DNA from: Trichuris trichiura
Lineage: Eukaryota > Nematoda > Enoplea > Trichinellida > Trichuridae
Length of the DNA: 64,000 nt
Direction of reading: 5' to 3'
Assembly (NCBI GenBank): GCA_037903355.1
Contig: JBAJFE010000004.1
Location: 4,820,001-4,884,000 of the forward strand
The notes under the pieces were generated by a model. That model was not told where the DNA came from, ran no database searches, and saw only the letters and a list, made by a program, of their open reading frames with translations. Positions 26,001 to 37,079 of this stretch are shown one piece after another (position 1 is the stretch's first letter; each line of letters opens with the position of its first letter). The position numbers and the translations under genes were made by a program.

Positions 26001-28711
26001 CAACGTATCATAATCACATGGGAGCAATATAAAGCCATTGCTAATTTGCATGTTTTCTGTTCGCCATAATACTCAAACTCTGCCTGCAGTGCATTTAAAT
26101 CAGACAGGGTGGACGCTCAGACTTTCGGTTATCCAGCACGTCAAGTTCCCCTTCAAAAACTTCTTGAACCTTCCTTCTACTGTACGCAGACTGAGAACAT
26201 CCTAACCATGTACGGAGCATATCCGATTGTGGGCTTCGGTTGCTCCAACGCTAGAGTAGAACCAAAAATTAATACAACCTCTCAGGTGGCCACGCGAAAG
26301 GGGGAAGTTCTTGCTAGCCATTACGAAAGTAAGGACAAGGTTCCCTCTCAGGAACGTGTCGTACTTACAGCTTTCATTATCAGCTAGAAAACTAAATCTG
26401 CTAATCTTTCGTAACTTTGCTAAACCAAGTTAATGACAGGATTTATGTTTTGACCAAAAAGAAGGTTCGTTCAGGCAAAGTGACTATCCTAGCAAGCATT
26501 TGCTTGAAGCGCGCGCGAACCCTCAAGGAAGTTAAACTGCCCTGCCGTACTGGCGTTGGACGAGCCGGCAAATGTTTATCAAGAACAACAGGGAAAATAA
26601 AGTGGTTCACTGTAAGCGCCTTGCACTACTCAGTCAGATATACAATGTTTGGGCGTGGATTTAACAAGTGCAAGCTTTCTTACATATCGTCACTGTTCCC
26701 CAGAACAGGAATTAGTAAAATCTGGCTTAGCAAGCGTGAATATGCTGGGAATGCTGCTAAAGGTAAACGGAAATCCATGGCCTTAATGAAACAACAGCGC
26801 TTTTACTTGTCACTGAGGGCATAAAAAATGCATTCTAAAAGTAGCTCACATTCCCACATTGTCTTATTTTGTTATTTTCTTTAGCTTGCTGCCACTATTT
26901 AACGTTCACTTGACTTAAGACTTTATAAGGGAATCGGAGTTCTTTGAAGTATACTGGAAGAAGTTTGCAGATTGTTTACAAATTAAATTATTCGTTAGGG
27001 CAGCCATATCAAACCGGCGGCCCTTTGCAAGCATATTTGTGGTCCGCAAAAAGGGTACTTTACAAAATGACTAAATTGTAATTTAAAAAATGCTCATTTA
27101 CAACAGCTATGATTTTTGCACGATCCTTTTTTGTTCTCGCATACATGGCTATATTGCTGTTTAAAATATCGTTCCTCTGTTAAACTACTTCATTAGTTTG
27201 CATCCATGAATATGTCCAAATAATTTGTATTAATATGCGCTTTTACGTTTAAGGAAAAACTATTCTGGAGTAATTTTGAAGATATAGTTTCTTCGTACGG
27301 GACCGTATAATTTCATTGGGTTGCTTCTTTTTATACAGACTTTGAGTCCCGTTGAAAAAATTTTATTACTAAATTCTCCGTAGCTTTCGGGTCCAAACGC
27401 GACCAGTCATCAGCGGTCTTAAATTGACGTATGAATAAAGTGCACGAGTGACGTACAAAGTGTAATAGATGTTTAAAGGCCAGTGTTTTAAAGTGGGCCT
27501 TGTAGTTTTTTCTTTGTCTGTCAGCAATTCGAGCCGGTGTATCCATTTATTTGAGTGAGCAGCACTTCGAGCAGTTGACAATATTCGTCCATAGTTCATT
27601 TATTTCCGCTCCTTTATCTCGGTTGTAGGTTGTGTTGTGCGGATGACGGGTCGCGTTTGGACCCGAAAGCTACGGAGAATTTAGTAATAAAAGTTTTTCA
27701 ACGGGACTCAAAATCCGTATAAAAAGAAGCAACCCAATCTGGAGTAATTTCTATTAAATGACTTCAGTTAGTGATCTGCGCGGCCTTCATGTCAACATAA
27801 ATGTGACCGTACTGCCCTCAGGGGACCCTCAGTTTTACACGCCTGGCGTATGGGATTTGATTGTGCACGGTAAGCCCCGGAACGAACCACCGTAGATTCA
27901 AAGGGTTTACTGTTACTCTTTTGCTTAGCGTCGCAATTACCTGCGACGATATTTGAAGTAGCTTTACTGCAATTATTTTCAAATGAGAAACCGAGAAGGT
28001 TACTATTCTGCAACAGCTGTTCTGCCTGCCCATGTTGCCTTTGTAGCAATGACATTGCGGTATTAAGGTTTCGTTACGACTACTTTATCAAATCCAATCT
28101 GGATGGTGAGAACCCGAATGCAGCTTGACCATGGTGCCGGCGTCTACCGGATGAATGTAAAGGACTGCGTGCGACAGGTCTATCGTGAATATGGTTTGCG
28201 CGGCTTCTTGAAGGTACGTGAACAATTGATAATTTGCTAGCACGCATTTGTTTTATCTTTCGTTTGCAGGGTGTCACAGCTTCATACGCTGGACTGTCTG
28301 AAACGATTCTTCACTTTGGCGTTTACGAAAAGTTAAAATCCATTTATTTGGCTCATCGCTCAAATCAATTTATGAACTCTCTACCTACTATGCATTTCCC
28401 ATTGTTAATGCTTTTTGGTGCAGTTGCTCGTCTCGTTGCTTCTTGTATTAGCTATCCACATGGTAACGCCTTATCTAGAAGTTGACAGGGTTTTCATTAC
28501 CTTTTCCACAGAGGTTGTCCGAACTAGATTACGTGAGAAAGCTAGTCGATATCATGGATTTTTCCGTACTCTCGTAGTCATATATCGTTTGGAGTCATGG
28601 CGTGGTTTGTACGGTGGACTAAGCGTTCACCTGATAAAAACTGTGCCAAACAGTGCCTTCCTAATGGCAACGTACGAATTAACCCTTTACCTACTGAAAG
28701 GTCAAACATAA
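23043..28711 (+). CDS. Mitochondrial pyrimidine-nucleotide carrier, SLC25A33/36 type
   Basis: A six-transmembrane carrier of the inner mitochondrial membrane; this subfamily moves pyrimidine nucleotides. Exons are 23043-23080, 23544-23894, 23957-24057, 28068-28213, 28270-28462 and 28512-28711, all with GT..AG introns in consistent phase, giving about 342 aa. The three carrier repeats carry the signatures SPLDVVKTRLQSS, NPIWMVRTRMQLD and YPHEVVRTRL (the last split by an intron). Tryptophan in the second signature and the stretch GVTASYAGLSETILHF are characteristic of the SLC25A33/36 branch. LWKGLLPTLVGIVPSR closes repeat 1. The tiny first exon (MFSESLIQIISG) was found by phase and by its match to the family N-terminus; it is the least certain part. 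The loop in repeat 1 looks longer than in vertebrate relatives. Intron 1 (463 bp) holds a PLE foldback. Intron 3 is 4.0 kb and holds a mariner relic and another PLE. Confidence 0.93.
23312..23475. mobile_element. PLE foldback in carrier intron 1
   Basis: Inverted arms at 23312-23350 and 23437-23475 (GTGCAATTTTT .. TTTATTTC) enclose a worn hammerhead-like core on the minus strand (CTGATGG .. CATTCCCGAAAA). It lies just 68 bp before carrier exon 2. Confidence 0.6.
24058..25429. other. Carrier intron 3, first part
   Basis: Intronic sequence with no gene or element recognised. Confidence 0.4.
25430..26060 (-). pseudogene. Mariner-family transposase relic
   Basis: On the minus strand, fragments in several frames match mariner transposases in order: NVLGRKVPRGLKEE (the W/LGKWVPHEL region); then HDNARSHTSK, with the second catalytic aspartate; then RHPPNSPRLAPSDYYLF, with the third. 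Multiple frameshifts make it non-functional. It sits in carrier intron 3. The inverted ends were not located. Confidence 0.65.
26061..27276. other. Carrier intron 3, middle part
   Basis: A 135-codon open frame at 26417-26824 has no recognisable domain and is probably chance. No other feature was recognised. Confidence 0.4.
27277..27737 (-). mobile_element. PLE insertion, foldback with short endonuclease tail piece
   Basis: The duplication TCTGGAGTAATTT is perfect (27264-27276 and 27738-27750). A tail of about 40 bp is at the left (CTTCGTACGGGACC). Inverted arms carry AGCTTTCGGGTCC and its complement. Between them, on the minus strand, lie the last codons of the endonuclease and the 3' UTR, as in 56004-57027. 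It is intronic in the carrier gene. Confidence 0.85.
27384..27413 (-). ncRNA. Hammerhead-ribozyme-like core in PLE
   Basis: On the minus strand: CTGATGA, stem GGTC .. GGACC with an imperfect base, then GAAAGCTACGG. The mirror copy at 27640-27669 has CGGATGA, a mutated box. Confidence 0.6.
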
Positions 28712-29071
28712 GGAAGTGGCACTTCGGAATTTTGGTCAGTACGGTAAGAGCAAATCCAGGTGAGCTCCTCAGGGACATTGTTTTCACATGTCTATCTTTA
28801 ATTTTAGAAAGAAATGATGTATAGGATGGCTTTTTGACCGCAGGATCAGTCCTGCTCACGATATGGAGAATTGTCAACACGAGGAATATGTTGCAGTCTA
28901 AGAACATCTTCACACATATGGAGTAAGGTTATACAGATTCATCCTACGCAGGTTGCTCACATAGGCGAGAAAAATAAAGAAAAATGAGCAAACCTTTACA
29001 TGAACATAGACGCTTTTCTCAGGCAAAATTATTTTCACCTTGTAGCTAGTATTTCTGTAGACTGTACATAA
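28712..29071. other. Sequence downstream of the carrier stop
   Basis: Presumably the 3' UTR and flank of the carrier gene. Nothing distinct was recognised. Confidence 0.35.
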
Positions 29072-29314
29072 TTAATCTGTTTCTTTTTACGTAATGTGTC
29101 CCGTTAAAGATACAAAAAACTTTTATTCTCCGTAGCTTTCGGGCCGCGCTTGACTCGTCCTCGACGGTGTTAAAATATGCGCGGCCAAGCACTGCCGGCG
29201 AAAGTTACGGAGAATGAAAGTTTATTGTATCTTTAACGGGACACAAGTTTTGTAAAAAGAAACGGATTAAAAATGAAAGCCTACGGTCCCGTACCAAGAG
29301 GCTACAACTTCAAG
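29072..29314 (+). mobile_element. PLE foldback with tail at right
   Basis: Arms of about 70 bp (about 29072-29140 and 29200-29270) share CCCGTTAAAGATACA and its complement. A tail to the right contains ACGGTCCCGTACCAAGAG, the complement of the tail of 27277-27737. The duplication ACTGTACATAA/ACTATACATAA is at 29061-29071 and 29315-29325. The hammerhead box in the centre is mutated. Confidence 0.75.
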
Positions 29315-29456
29315 ACTATACATAAGTTCAATTTTATTTATGGAAAGCTCTGGAACTTTTCTGTGGTATGCAATTTAGTGCACATAGTTCTTGAAAATGC
29401 AAGGAATTCCTGACTCATAATGTAGTTTGTTCCCGCCGTCCGTCATAAGTCTAGAT

Positions 29457-29936
29457 CAGTGGTTCTCACGGTGGTGCATGTGCCCCAGCAGGGTCCCTTT
29501 TGAAGTCCATGGGGCGACCCAAATTGCCAGGGGGACTCTTGGGAGACCCTTTTGATCTGTAAGGGGAATATGCCCCACCCGGGCGACCGTATTGAAGTGC
29601 ATAGGAAGGTATGGCCTACGGGTCAGGTGTTGTGCCTTTCTGCCCAGGAAAAAACTGCATGCTGTTGCGCCACGCACTGATTGGCCGGAAAGGAGGACCA
29701 GGGAGAGGGGCAGCCAGCTCAGAGGTGAGAAATTAAATGTTCGACAAACCATCCAGGAAACGTTTTCTTCATAGAACTTTGTGTGCAGCACCTACATTAT
29801 GACGTCCTGGCTACCCTCCGTCCTCCCATCCAGCCAATCAGCGCGCTCGAAATCGACTAATCAGAATTGGGGGGAGGCCAAACGCTCGGAAACCTTCACA
29901 GAGGGGCCCTGGCCACCCTGACCTTGAGAAACACTG
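29457..29936. mobile_element. hAT-like non-autonomous element, first of a pair
   Basis: It begins CAGTGGTTCTCACGG and ends CCTTGAGAAACACTG. The octamer GTCTAGAT flanks it exactly (29449-29456 and 29937-29944). The interior resembles 11820-12208. The right duplication is also the left duplication of the next element. Confidence 0.85.
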
Positions 29937-29944
29937 GTCTAGAT

Positions 29945-30871
29945 CATAGGTTCTCAAACTTTTTCGCTCCATCGCTTCCCCGTGGGAAAATTTTGCAGAA
30001 AAGACCTCCCCTCCGGTCGTCTTCGATGGCCTCTCTGCCCTCCTCGAAACGCCTTATCCACTGTAGACAACCGATTTAGATGGTGCACTACTTCCGTAAA
30101 GCTACTGCAAAGATTGAATAATCTTCCTCGGCTGTCAACCAAGCTTGGATAGAAGTTTAATGTTAGCTCTGATCTCAAAACGAAGATTTTCCATATCACC
30201 AGAAAAACGATTACTTTAGGAGCAGCTTGTAGCACACTGGCGCAGCGTTATATAAAGCTACCTCACCGTACAAGTCCACCCATCGGTTGGCGTCCTGTTG
30301 GACACTGCACCTTCCTTCCGGGAACTTTCCGAACATCCCATGTATTTAGTCAAAAAAACGAGTTCAGCGACCGACTGAGCTAACCACACTTGCTCATGAC
30401 CATAGTGAGTAACAAAACCAAAAGGGAATCTGAGTGTTCTAATGATTCCATAGCATCAGAACACTTTTCAGTCATTAGATATACTTTCACTGAAAGCGCG
30501 TAGACAAGAAAAACCTTGCTGCTAATTGGAAATTCAAAATATAAGTCTGCTAATTCACAATAATAATATTGGGCTCACAGGGAATGAAATCTTCAGAACA
30601 TGACTTTGATAATTTGCAAGCTAATCCAACCATTCCGAGACCAATAGTGTTTTGCCTCACCAGTATTTTTTCAAAGTAAACAGCAATGATCAGATGTAGA
30701 AGTGTACCGTCGCCTGTGTGAACAGTGAGCTCTCTTACGCCGGTCTCTCTGATAGCCGTCCTGCGCTAAAGACGATTCTGCCAGAGTTCCTTTTATGTGT
30801 TTCCCAACGCCCCCGCGTGGGGTTCCCGTCGTCCTGGAGTGGGGCGACATCGCCTTCTTTGAGAACCTAGT
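29945..30871 (-). mobile_element. hAT-like non-autonomous element, second of a pair
   Basis: It starts CATAGGTTCTCAAAC and ends TTTGAGAACCTAGT. The flanks are GTCTAGAT (29937-29944) and GTCTAGAC (30872-30879). It is the inverted relative of 1122-2085. Confidence 0.8.
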
Positions 30872-30879
30872 GTCTAGAC

Positions 30880-31670
30880 GTTTATTCACTGCATCTGATA
30901 CAATTATCTGGCGAACAGGGAGTTATCGAAGCCTAGACGTTTTGTAATGGCTTGATAAAGTTTTGTTTGATTTTTTCGCAGCTCTACTCTTATCTTGTGA
31001 GCGTTTATAATTATTAGGTTTCAGCAAAATCTGGTTCAGTATTTTCTCATATTTAAATACTTCTGTAGTAAATCTGGGAGAATGGCGCTTATTAAACGTA
31101 AGCTCCGTCACCCTCTACGACCTCCAAGCGGCGGCGATCTAATTTCATTTCATTAGAAAGGTGGAGATCTCATTTTCACCTAGAGAGGTGGTGCTTTTAG
31201 TCTGGAATATTTTTTAGCGAGGGACGTTTTCACTTAAGAGCCCATTGACATCTCTTTGCTACCGTTTACCTGGGGTTTACTGGCATTTAACTTTGCTCTC
31301 TAGTGTTATTTTGACCTGACTGTGTACAGTTGAACAACGGTCAGAAAATCAGTTGAGCCCCCAGCAGCATCATTTCCCTCCCCTGAGTATGCATATGTTT
31401 TTGTTAGTTCATCTTCGCGGTAGTCTGTATTATTAGCTGGGGTTCATAAGGCCTGCGCACTCCAAATGTTCATTTTAGTTTTCCGTGACGAGTTTTTGTA
31501 TAATTTCTATTGAATATACGGAATTAAGCCCGTTTGTTTTTCAGTTCTTTTTATTCCAGGCGAACTATGCCGTCTCATCATTGCTGATTCCACATAATGA
31601 AAAAGTTAAAATTCATAACAAGCGATACATGCAGTTCTTTTGGGAGCAGGAAATTGATTTCATGTGTGAA
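30880..31670. other. Stretch without recognised gene
   Basis: No protein or RNA family was recognised. Confidence 0.4.
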
Positions 31671-31823
31671 GCTATCTGTTGCGGTCTTTTCCGGTAGAAA
31701 GTACTGAAGGTGGAATAGTATTCGTTTAATGAGTAAAAGTAAGTACTTCGTAATTTTTTACCCAGTAAAAAAGCCCTATTTCACCTTCAGTATTTTCAAC
31801 AGGGAAAGACCGCAACAGACACC
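31671..31823. repeat. Inverted repeat of about 48 bp
   Basis: Sequence near 31671-31718 (CTGTTGCGGTCTTT .. ACTGAAGGTG) recurs inverted at 31777-31823. The spacer is AT-rich. No hammerhead core is seen, so its family is unknown. The following bases to 32456 hold nothing recognised except a possible worn PLE end near 32330-32400. Confidence 0.6.
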
Positions 31824-33036
31824 TTTGCACGATTCGTAACAAGCACAATAAACGGACAGTCTAAAAATGGGCGACGAGTTCAAACGGAAAAGGTTAACAT
31901 TAAGAAAGCAGTTTGAAGCCTTAACGAACTCAATGAAAATGGAAAATCAAGATAACATGAATAGATAAACGCGTAAATGAAACGAAACTAATAACAAAAA
32001 TAAATACCCAAATTTTCATTGTCTTTGCTCTTGTTTACTGTTCAAATCGTACTTATTAATAGCCGCTATTGTCAATGACCGTTTGTTCTTGTTAAGTAAA
32101 GAAATGCTACTCAGTTCTTTACCTCGTCAAGTAACTATTAATAAGTAGATTTTTTTAAACAGGGCTGAATAGTTTTATTACTTTTTTCGTACACGTTTCG
32201 TCGTCCTGCTTAAGGGTAAAAGGTTTTATTTGTGCGTACAATATGCCTTGTCATCGCCGAAACGGAAGATTCATATGGACACGAAATGAGCGGATATTTT
32301 GCCGACCATTATCTGTATGAAATTTGCGTTCCGCCGATGATGGAGCGCTGGTGCCTGGAAAGCTCCGAGTGCGTATTTTGTAAATGCAAATAAAACCTTT
32401 CAGTTTTGAACATGCCAAAATCTGTAGGCAAAAAATAATGAAAACTTTGTAAAGTGCAGTTGAACTTCCGTAAGTTGACCAACCAAAAGACCAGGGAAAA
32501 ACTGGTCAACATATAGGAAGTGAGTGTAAGTAGCTCGGCTGAATAGATTAGCATCTGTACGCGTTTTATTCTGTTGCACAGCATCTATTGGAGGTCTATT
32601 AAATGGCGACATGCATAAAAATTACATTGTAAAATCATGCATAAGCTTTTCAGGAGCTACACTGCGTGCTGTAAAAGATGTCAATTTTAGCCTGGTGCTT
32701 CTTCTTACTAAAAACAAAAGCTGCAAGGCCGGTCTCCATGCTAGCTACCTCGCTCAGCATTGTTGGGCATTTTTCAGCACTGAAAATGTCTTCTTCCTTG
32801 AAGCCACCGGCAAAAAACGAAACTTCGCGACGAAGTCTTCCAAGACCTCGACAGGAACTTCGTTAGTTTCGCCGCATAAGATTTTCTGAGAAATCTTACG
32901 ACGGAGCTTGAACTTCTCGAGTCAACCGTTTGATGGTTGGAAACCTGTCAACCTGAATTCCACGGCGAATCTTCTAGCAACTTCCTGGATCATTGGGCCA
33001 GAGATCCGTGCATTAGCTGCTCTCATTTGCTTAAAC

Positions 33037-33870
33037 CATAGGTTCTCAAACTCTCCGCTCCGTCGCCCGCCTGTGAACGTTCTCGAATGCTAGTGCCCCC
33101 AATTTTGATTGGTCAATTTTGGGCACGCTGATTGGCTGGAAGATAGGACTTAGCGTGGCCCGGAGGTCATTAGGTTCTCAAACTTTTCCCTCTGTCGCCC
33201 CAGGTGGGAAAATTTTTACAATACCACTACTCAAGAGAAAATTTTGCGGAAAAGACTTCGTCACGTAGTAGACGTACTATACCACTCCTGCTTTTCCACC
33301 AACCATTTTATGATGTGAAAATTTCTGCTTCCCTTTCATATCTTTTCTCACATTTTTCAGAACATCGAATCACATATGCAAGAAGCATTCATTAGCCTTT
33401 CCCGAAAAACACAGTGTGCGTCTATTTGTTTTTTTACCCACACCAAACAGAATTGTAGTGACAACGAACCAGATTGAAGTGAAAACGCTTAAGCAAGAAG
33501 ATACAAAAGAAACTATAACGCAAGTTTGCGACTGCACATGAACGGAAACTACTCAATGTGATGGGTGTGCTTGATGCAGTACGAGCAAGTTGTCTATGTT
33601 TGGCAGCATCTTTGTCACCATCAGTCTAAGGTCGCCTCGATTCACTATATCCAGCCGACTTCTCTTGCTACTCAACAGCCTCCTTTGAAGTTGCCGCCAC
33701 CACTTCTGTTGAGGGCGAGTTAAGAAAGACCCTTCTTACGATGGTCTCTCTGATAGCCCTCCTGCGCTAGGGATAATTCTGCCAGAGTTCCTTTCATGTG
33801 ATTCCCAACCCCCACGGGGTTCTCTCATCGCCCCCTTAAGAGGCGATATCGCCCACTTTGAGAACCTATG
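33037..33870. mobile_element. hAT-like non-autonomous element nested in Tigger
   Basis: It starts CATAGGTTCTCAAAC and ends TTTGAGAACCTATG. Exact octamers GCTTAAAC flank it (33029-33036 and 33871-33878). The host transposase reading resumes on both sides, fixing the insertion order. Confidence 0.88.
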
Positions 33871-34120
33871 GCTTAAACCAACTTAACGCTGCTTCATTGA
33901 CTTTGTCGAAAAAGGTTTTCCTCTTTTTTCGTTCCGTAATTCCGCTTTCCTTATCATATCTTTCCAAGTACTCACGTTTACGTCTTTGGATGTTGCTAAC
34001 GGTAGTCTTGCTGACATGAAACTGTTCCACTGTCTTCCTTTGACTGTTGGTTTCAAGAAAGCGGATAGGATCCAACTTTTCCTTCAGTGCCAACTCTCTC
34101 GGGTTTTTACGTTCGGCCAC
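33866..34120 (-). pseudogene. Tigger transposase N-terminal fragment
   Basis: An 84-codon frame starting MAERKNPRELALKEKL, with the segment [20 protein letters not shown], is a pogo/CENP-B-type DNA-binding helix-turn-helix. It is cut off by the hAT insertion. It matches the first ORF of the copy at 48019-48252. Confidence 0.75.
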
Positions 34121-35063
34121 AGTGCAAACTTAAGCAGCTGATAGCTACTACTGCGTAAGGCGGAATATCTTTACTCGCTAAGACACATCCGCACGGGTAC
34201 AGCAAAGCGAATGAATAGAGCTGAGCTCGACGCGAACCAGTATAAGTAGGCTCGATTCGTCGTATTTCGCTCCATGGGCGAATGCTGCCGACGCGTAGGT
34301 GAGAGGTTATGTAATTGAGGAAACACGCAAGCTGCGCTGGCAAGCATAAAAGAAGCATCGTCAAAGCGACGGAATCGGTTCTGTAATCAGAAATCTCGAA
34401 TGTACGGTAACGAAAAACTTCGCTACGTTGAGTAATAGCACATTGAGGCACTGACTGTTAACAGCTCCCGGCGACTGACACAGAGCAAACTGAAGTGGTC
34501 AACTTACAGAGAACAAACTAGCATTGCGTCCAAATTTCTTGTCACGGCTAAAGCGGTCAACTTCCTACTTAGGGAGGTGGTCGATGTATAGAGGTTGTCC
34601 CTGCGCTTATTAACGCACGGAAAAACCAACTGGTCAAAATTCGGTCAACTCAGGAGGTTCAACCGTATATGAAAACAGGGACAACGTGATAGGGTAAGCA
34701 GACTCTCGATTATAACAACAATTCTAAGTTAACAACTACCCTTTGTGCGCTTTAGGATGTTTATCTCTCTGCAGGTTATCCTGTTTACCAAAGAAATGCT
34801 TGTTTGTTTTCTTTATCAGTGACCCAGACACTAATAGTTACTAGGAAACGGCGCTGATTGGTAGATGCGTAACGGCGAATCATGGTAAAAACGGCGTAAG
34901 CAAGGGCGGTGAGTCTTAGACTGATCGCAGTACGAAGGCACTTCTCTCATTTGTCTTGTTGGGACGAAATAAAGGCTTGTTTTTTCCTACGAGTGTGTGA
35001 AAGTACAGGTCGGCAAGTATTGCTGTTCTCATAGTGGTTTTATTATATATATGTAGAGGTAGT

Positions 35064-37005
35064 TTTCGTCTAACGCGTTTTTCGCCATGTGCGATTTTGA
35101 ATACGTAGCACTATCTCGCATAACACCAGTCTGTTTTCGCTCTTACGCGATTTTACCGACTGGAAAGTGTGGGCGTGTGGCAAAATCTCCCTGGGGATTT
35201 TATCTGTTGAGAGGAACCACAGACCGCGGCCTAACTTTATGCATGTCCTTCAGTCACGCGCAAGCGAAGCGGTAGTTCTATTGCGGCAAAGACATTTACG
35301 GTTCATGTCAGATGCTGTAATTTTAAAATGCTTATCAACATTATCATAGAAGCCAGGAGTGAAGTATTGAAGCAATGAATACGTCATGTTGGACGGAGGC
35401 TCATCCCAGATTTTATCTTTGATCTTAAAAACCTTGTAATTATGGTGAAGTACGTGAAATTACTGAAAACTGCGTTCAGTTGGGTAGACTGAAGAAATGG
35501 AATATGAAGATGTTAGAGACATTCTGAGTTGTTAACAAGATGGATTGATTACCGATGACCTGCAGGGGAAGTAAAAAAAGAAGAAGCAGATGTTGATGAA
35601 AATTAGGAAGTTAATCCGCGGCAACTGACTGCCCTTGAACTATCAAATACTTCAGAAACAATTGTACAGCGGTTGCAGTGGTTTGAAGACAATGATCGTG
35701 ATGCAAGGTGCAACAGGATAGCCACAAGAGCTATCTGAGCTAGCTGGGAGTCATCTGTATAGGCAAGTGCTGTACGAAAGAAGAACATTTGCAAAACAAA
35801 AGACGCTGGAATTTTATTTTACTGTGATGAAGAAACACTGTCAGGACAACGAAACACTTCCTTCTACATCTAATAAACAGGACTTCAGTTCACCCTTAAC
35901 TAAAGACTGACATAAAAACATGAGCCCAATGAGCCTCCGTTCTTACCCAAGTATGAAGTCATTTATGTTAGAATTGAACGGGCCACTTTGCGTATTTTAA
36001 AAATGAAAGCATACAGCTCCTGAAAGATGCTTTCAACTCTACCCGCTGTAAAGTTCTGTCACAAAAGTTACCCAGTTAATATATCATCGCTATAAAAAGA
36101 AAACACGCCTTATTCTGATCCTGTGAGAAAGGATCCATACCCTCACGTGCATAGCAGTTGAATAGATAAGTTAAATACAGAATAATCTTTTTTCAACGCA
36201 GCTTATTTACGATTGTTTTCCATTGTTGTTTAGAAGTGAACAGCCTTTCTGACGCTTTGAACCAAATCTTGATTTTCCTGTTTTAAGTGTCTTCTATAAC
36301 GCGATTTTATATAGCAAGAAATTTGCAAGTTGCTTTGAAAACATAATTTCTTTTAACGGGTGTGCGAATGAGCATTATGATAAGGATGAGCTACCCGTTC
36401 AAACTTTTATTAATATTGCGAAGCTGTCGGGGAACTCCTGTCCCCGTCTTCAGCGCATGAAAATGACAGAGGCTATACTAGCATACTGTCCTGCTACAGG
36501 AAGCGCCTACACAGGGACAATAACGGTGCTCCACGGTATCTTGGGAAATATTCCCAGTCCGCCAATTACCCTTGCCCCCTTCATTCCTTTCTTTCCCTTC
36601 CTTTCTCTGCTCCTTTCTTCCTCCCCTTCCACGTCCTCCAGTTCCTTCCTCTACCCGCCCCCTCTTCCCTCCCCTTCTTTTTCCCAATCCCTTTTTTAAA
36701 TCATCTCCAACACCCACTCTCCATTACTTTAAATTTCTCCACCAACGCGCCCCCAACCTCATTTTAATAATGCTGTTGCTCATTTAAAACGACCCAAGTT
36801 CCCCGCGGTTTAAAGCACCAGTCCCACATAATGCCATGCCAGTATTCCCTCTGCCATTTTCATGCGCGGAAGACGGGGACAGGAGTTCCCCGTAAGCTTC
36901 GCAATATTAATAAAGGTTTGAACGGCTAGCTCATCCGTACCATAAGGCTCAGGATTTTCAAATGACCAAATTCTCGCGCTATACGAGAACCATCTGTATG
37001 TACAA
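35064..37005 (+). mobile_element. DNA transposon with CTCGCGTTAT-type ends, copy 1
   Basis: The left end TAGTTTTCGTCTAACGCG and right end CTCGCGCTATACGAGAACC are imperfect inverted repeats. The interior near 35450-35900 matches 51840-52260 and holds scraps of a transposase C-terminus (QKTLEFYFTVMKKH, also seen at 52200). The 3' part matches 46720-47195 and 52740-53145. A PLE is inserted at 36331-36949. I infer Tigger/pogo type from the end sequence and the C-terminal scrap. Confidence 0.65.
36331..36949 (+). mobile_element. PLE insertion inside the DNA transposon
   Basis: A left tail (CTTTTAACGGGTGTG), a left inverted arm, a pyrimidine-rich body (36570-36790) and a right arm. It is the same subfamily as 16943-17616. 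Cores at 36423-36452 (minus) and 36867-36895 (plus) are both mutated (GACA for GAAA; CGGAAGA box). No clean target duplication could be assigned. Confidence 0.75.
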
Positions 37006-37079
37006 CAGCTAGTTGATCCCATTATGTGCTTACATAATTCACCCTATCTTTCTGTTTCCGCTATTCGAGCGTGTTCCGA

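Larger units (their letters stand above)
32457..34671 (-). mobile_element. Tigger-family DNA transposon, copy interrupted by hAT
   Basis: The ends CAGTTGAACTTCCGTAAGTTG and GGTCAACTCAGGAGGTTCAA are the inverted repeats seen in the copy at 47455-49603. Inside, on the minus strand, is the transposase N-terminus at 34120-33866 (MAERKNPRELALKEKLDPI, a CENP-B/pogo helix-turn-helix). The more C-terminal region, at 33036-32620, is decayed. A hAT element splits it at 33037-33870. Confidence 0.8.

Noticed and set aside
26417..26824. 135-codon open frame with many basic residues
   Set aside because: No domain, no splice context and inside a carrier intron next to a mariner relic; most likely chance.
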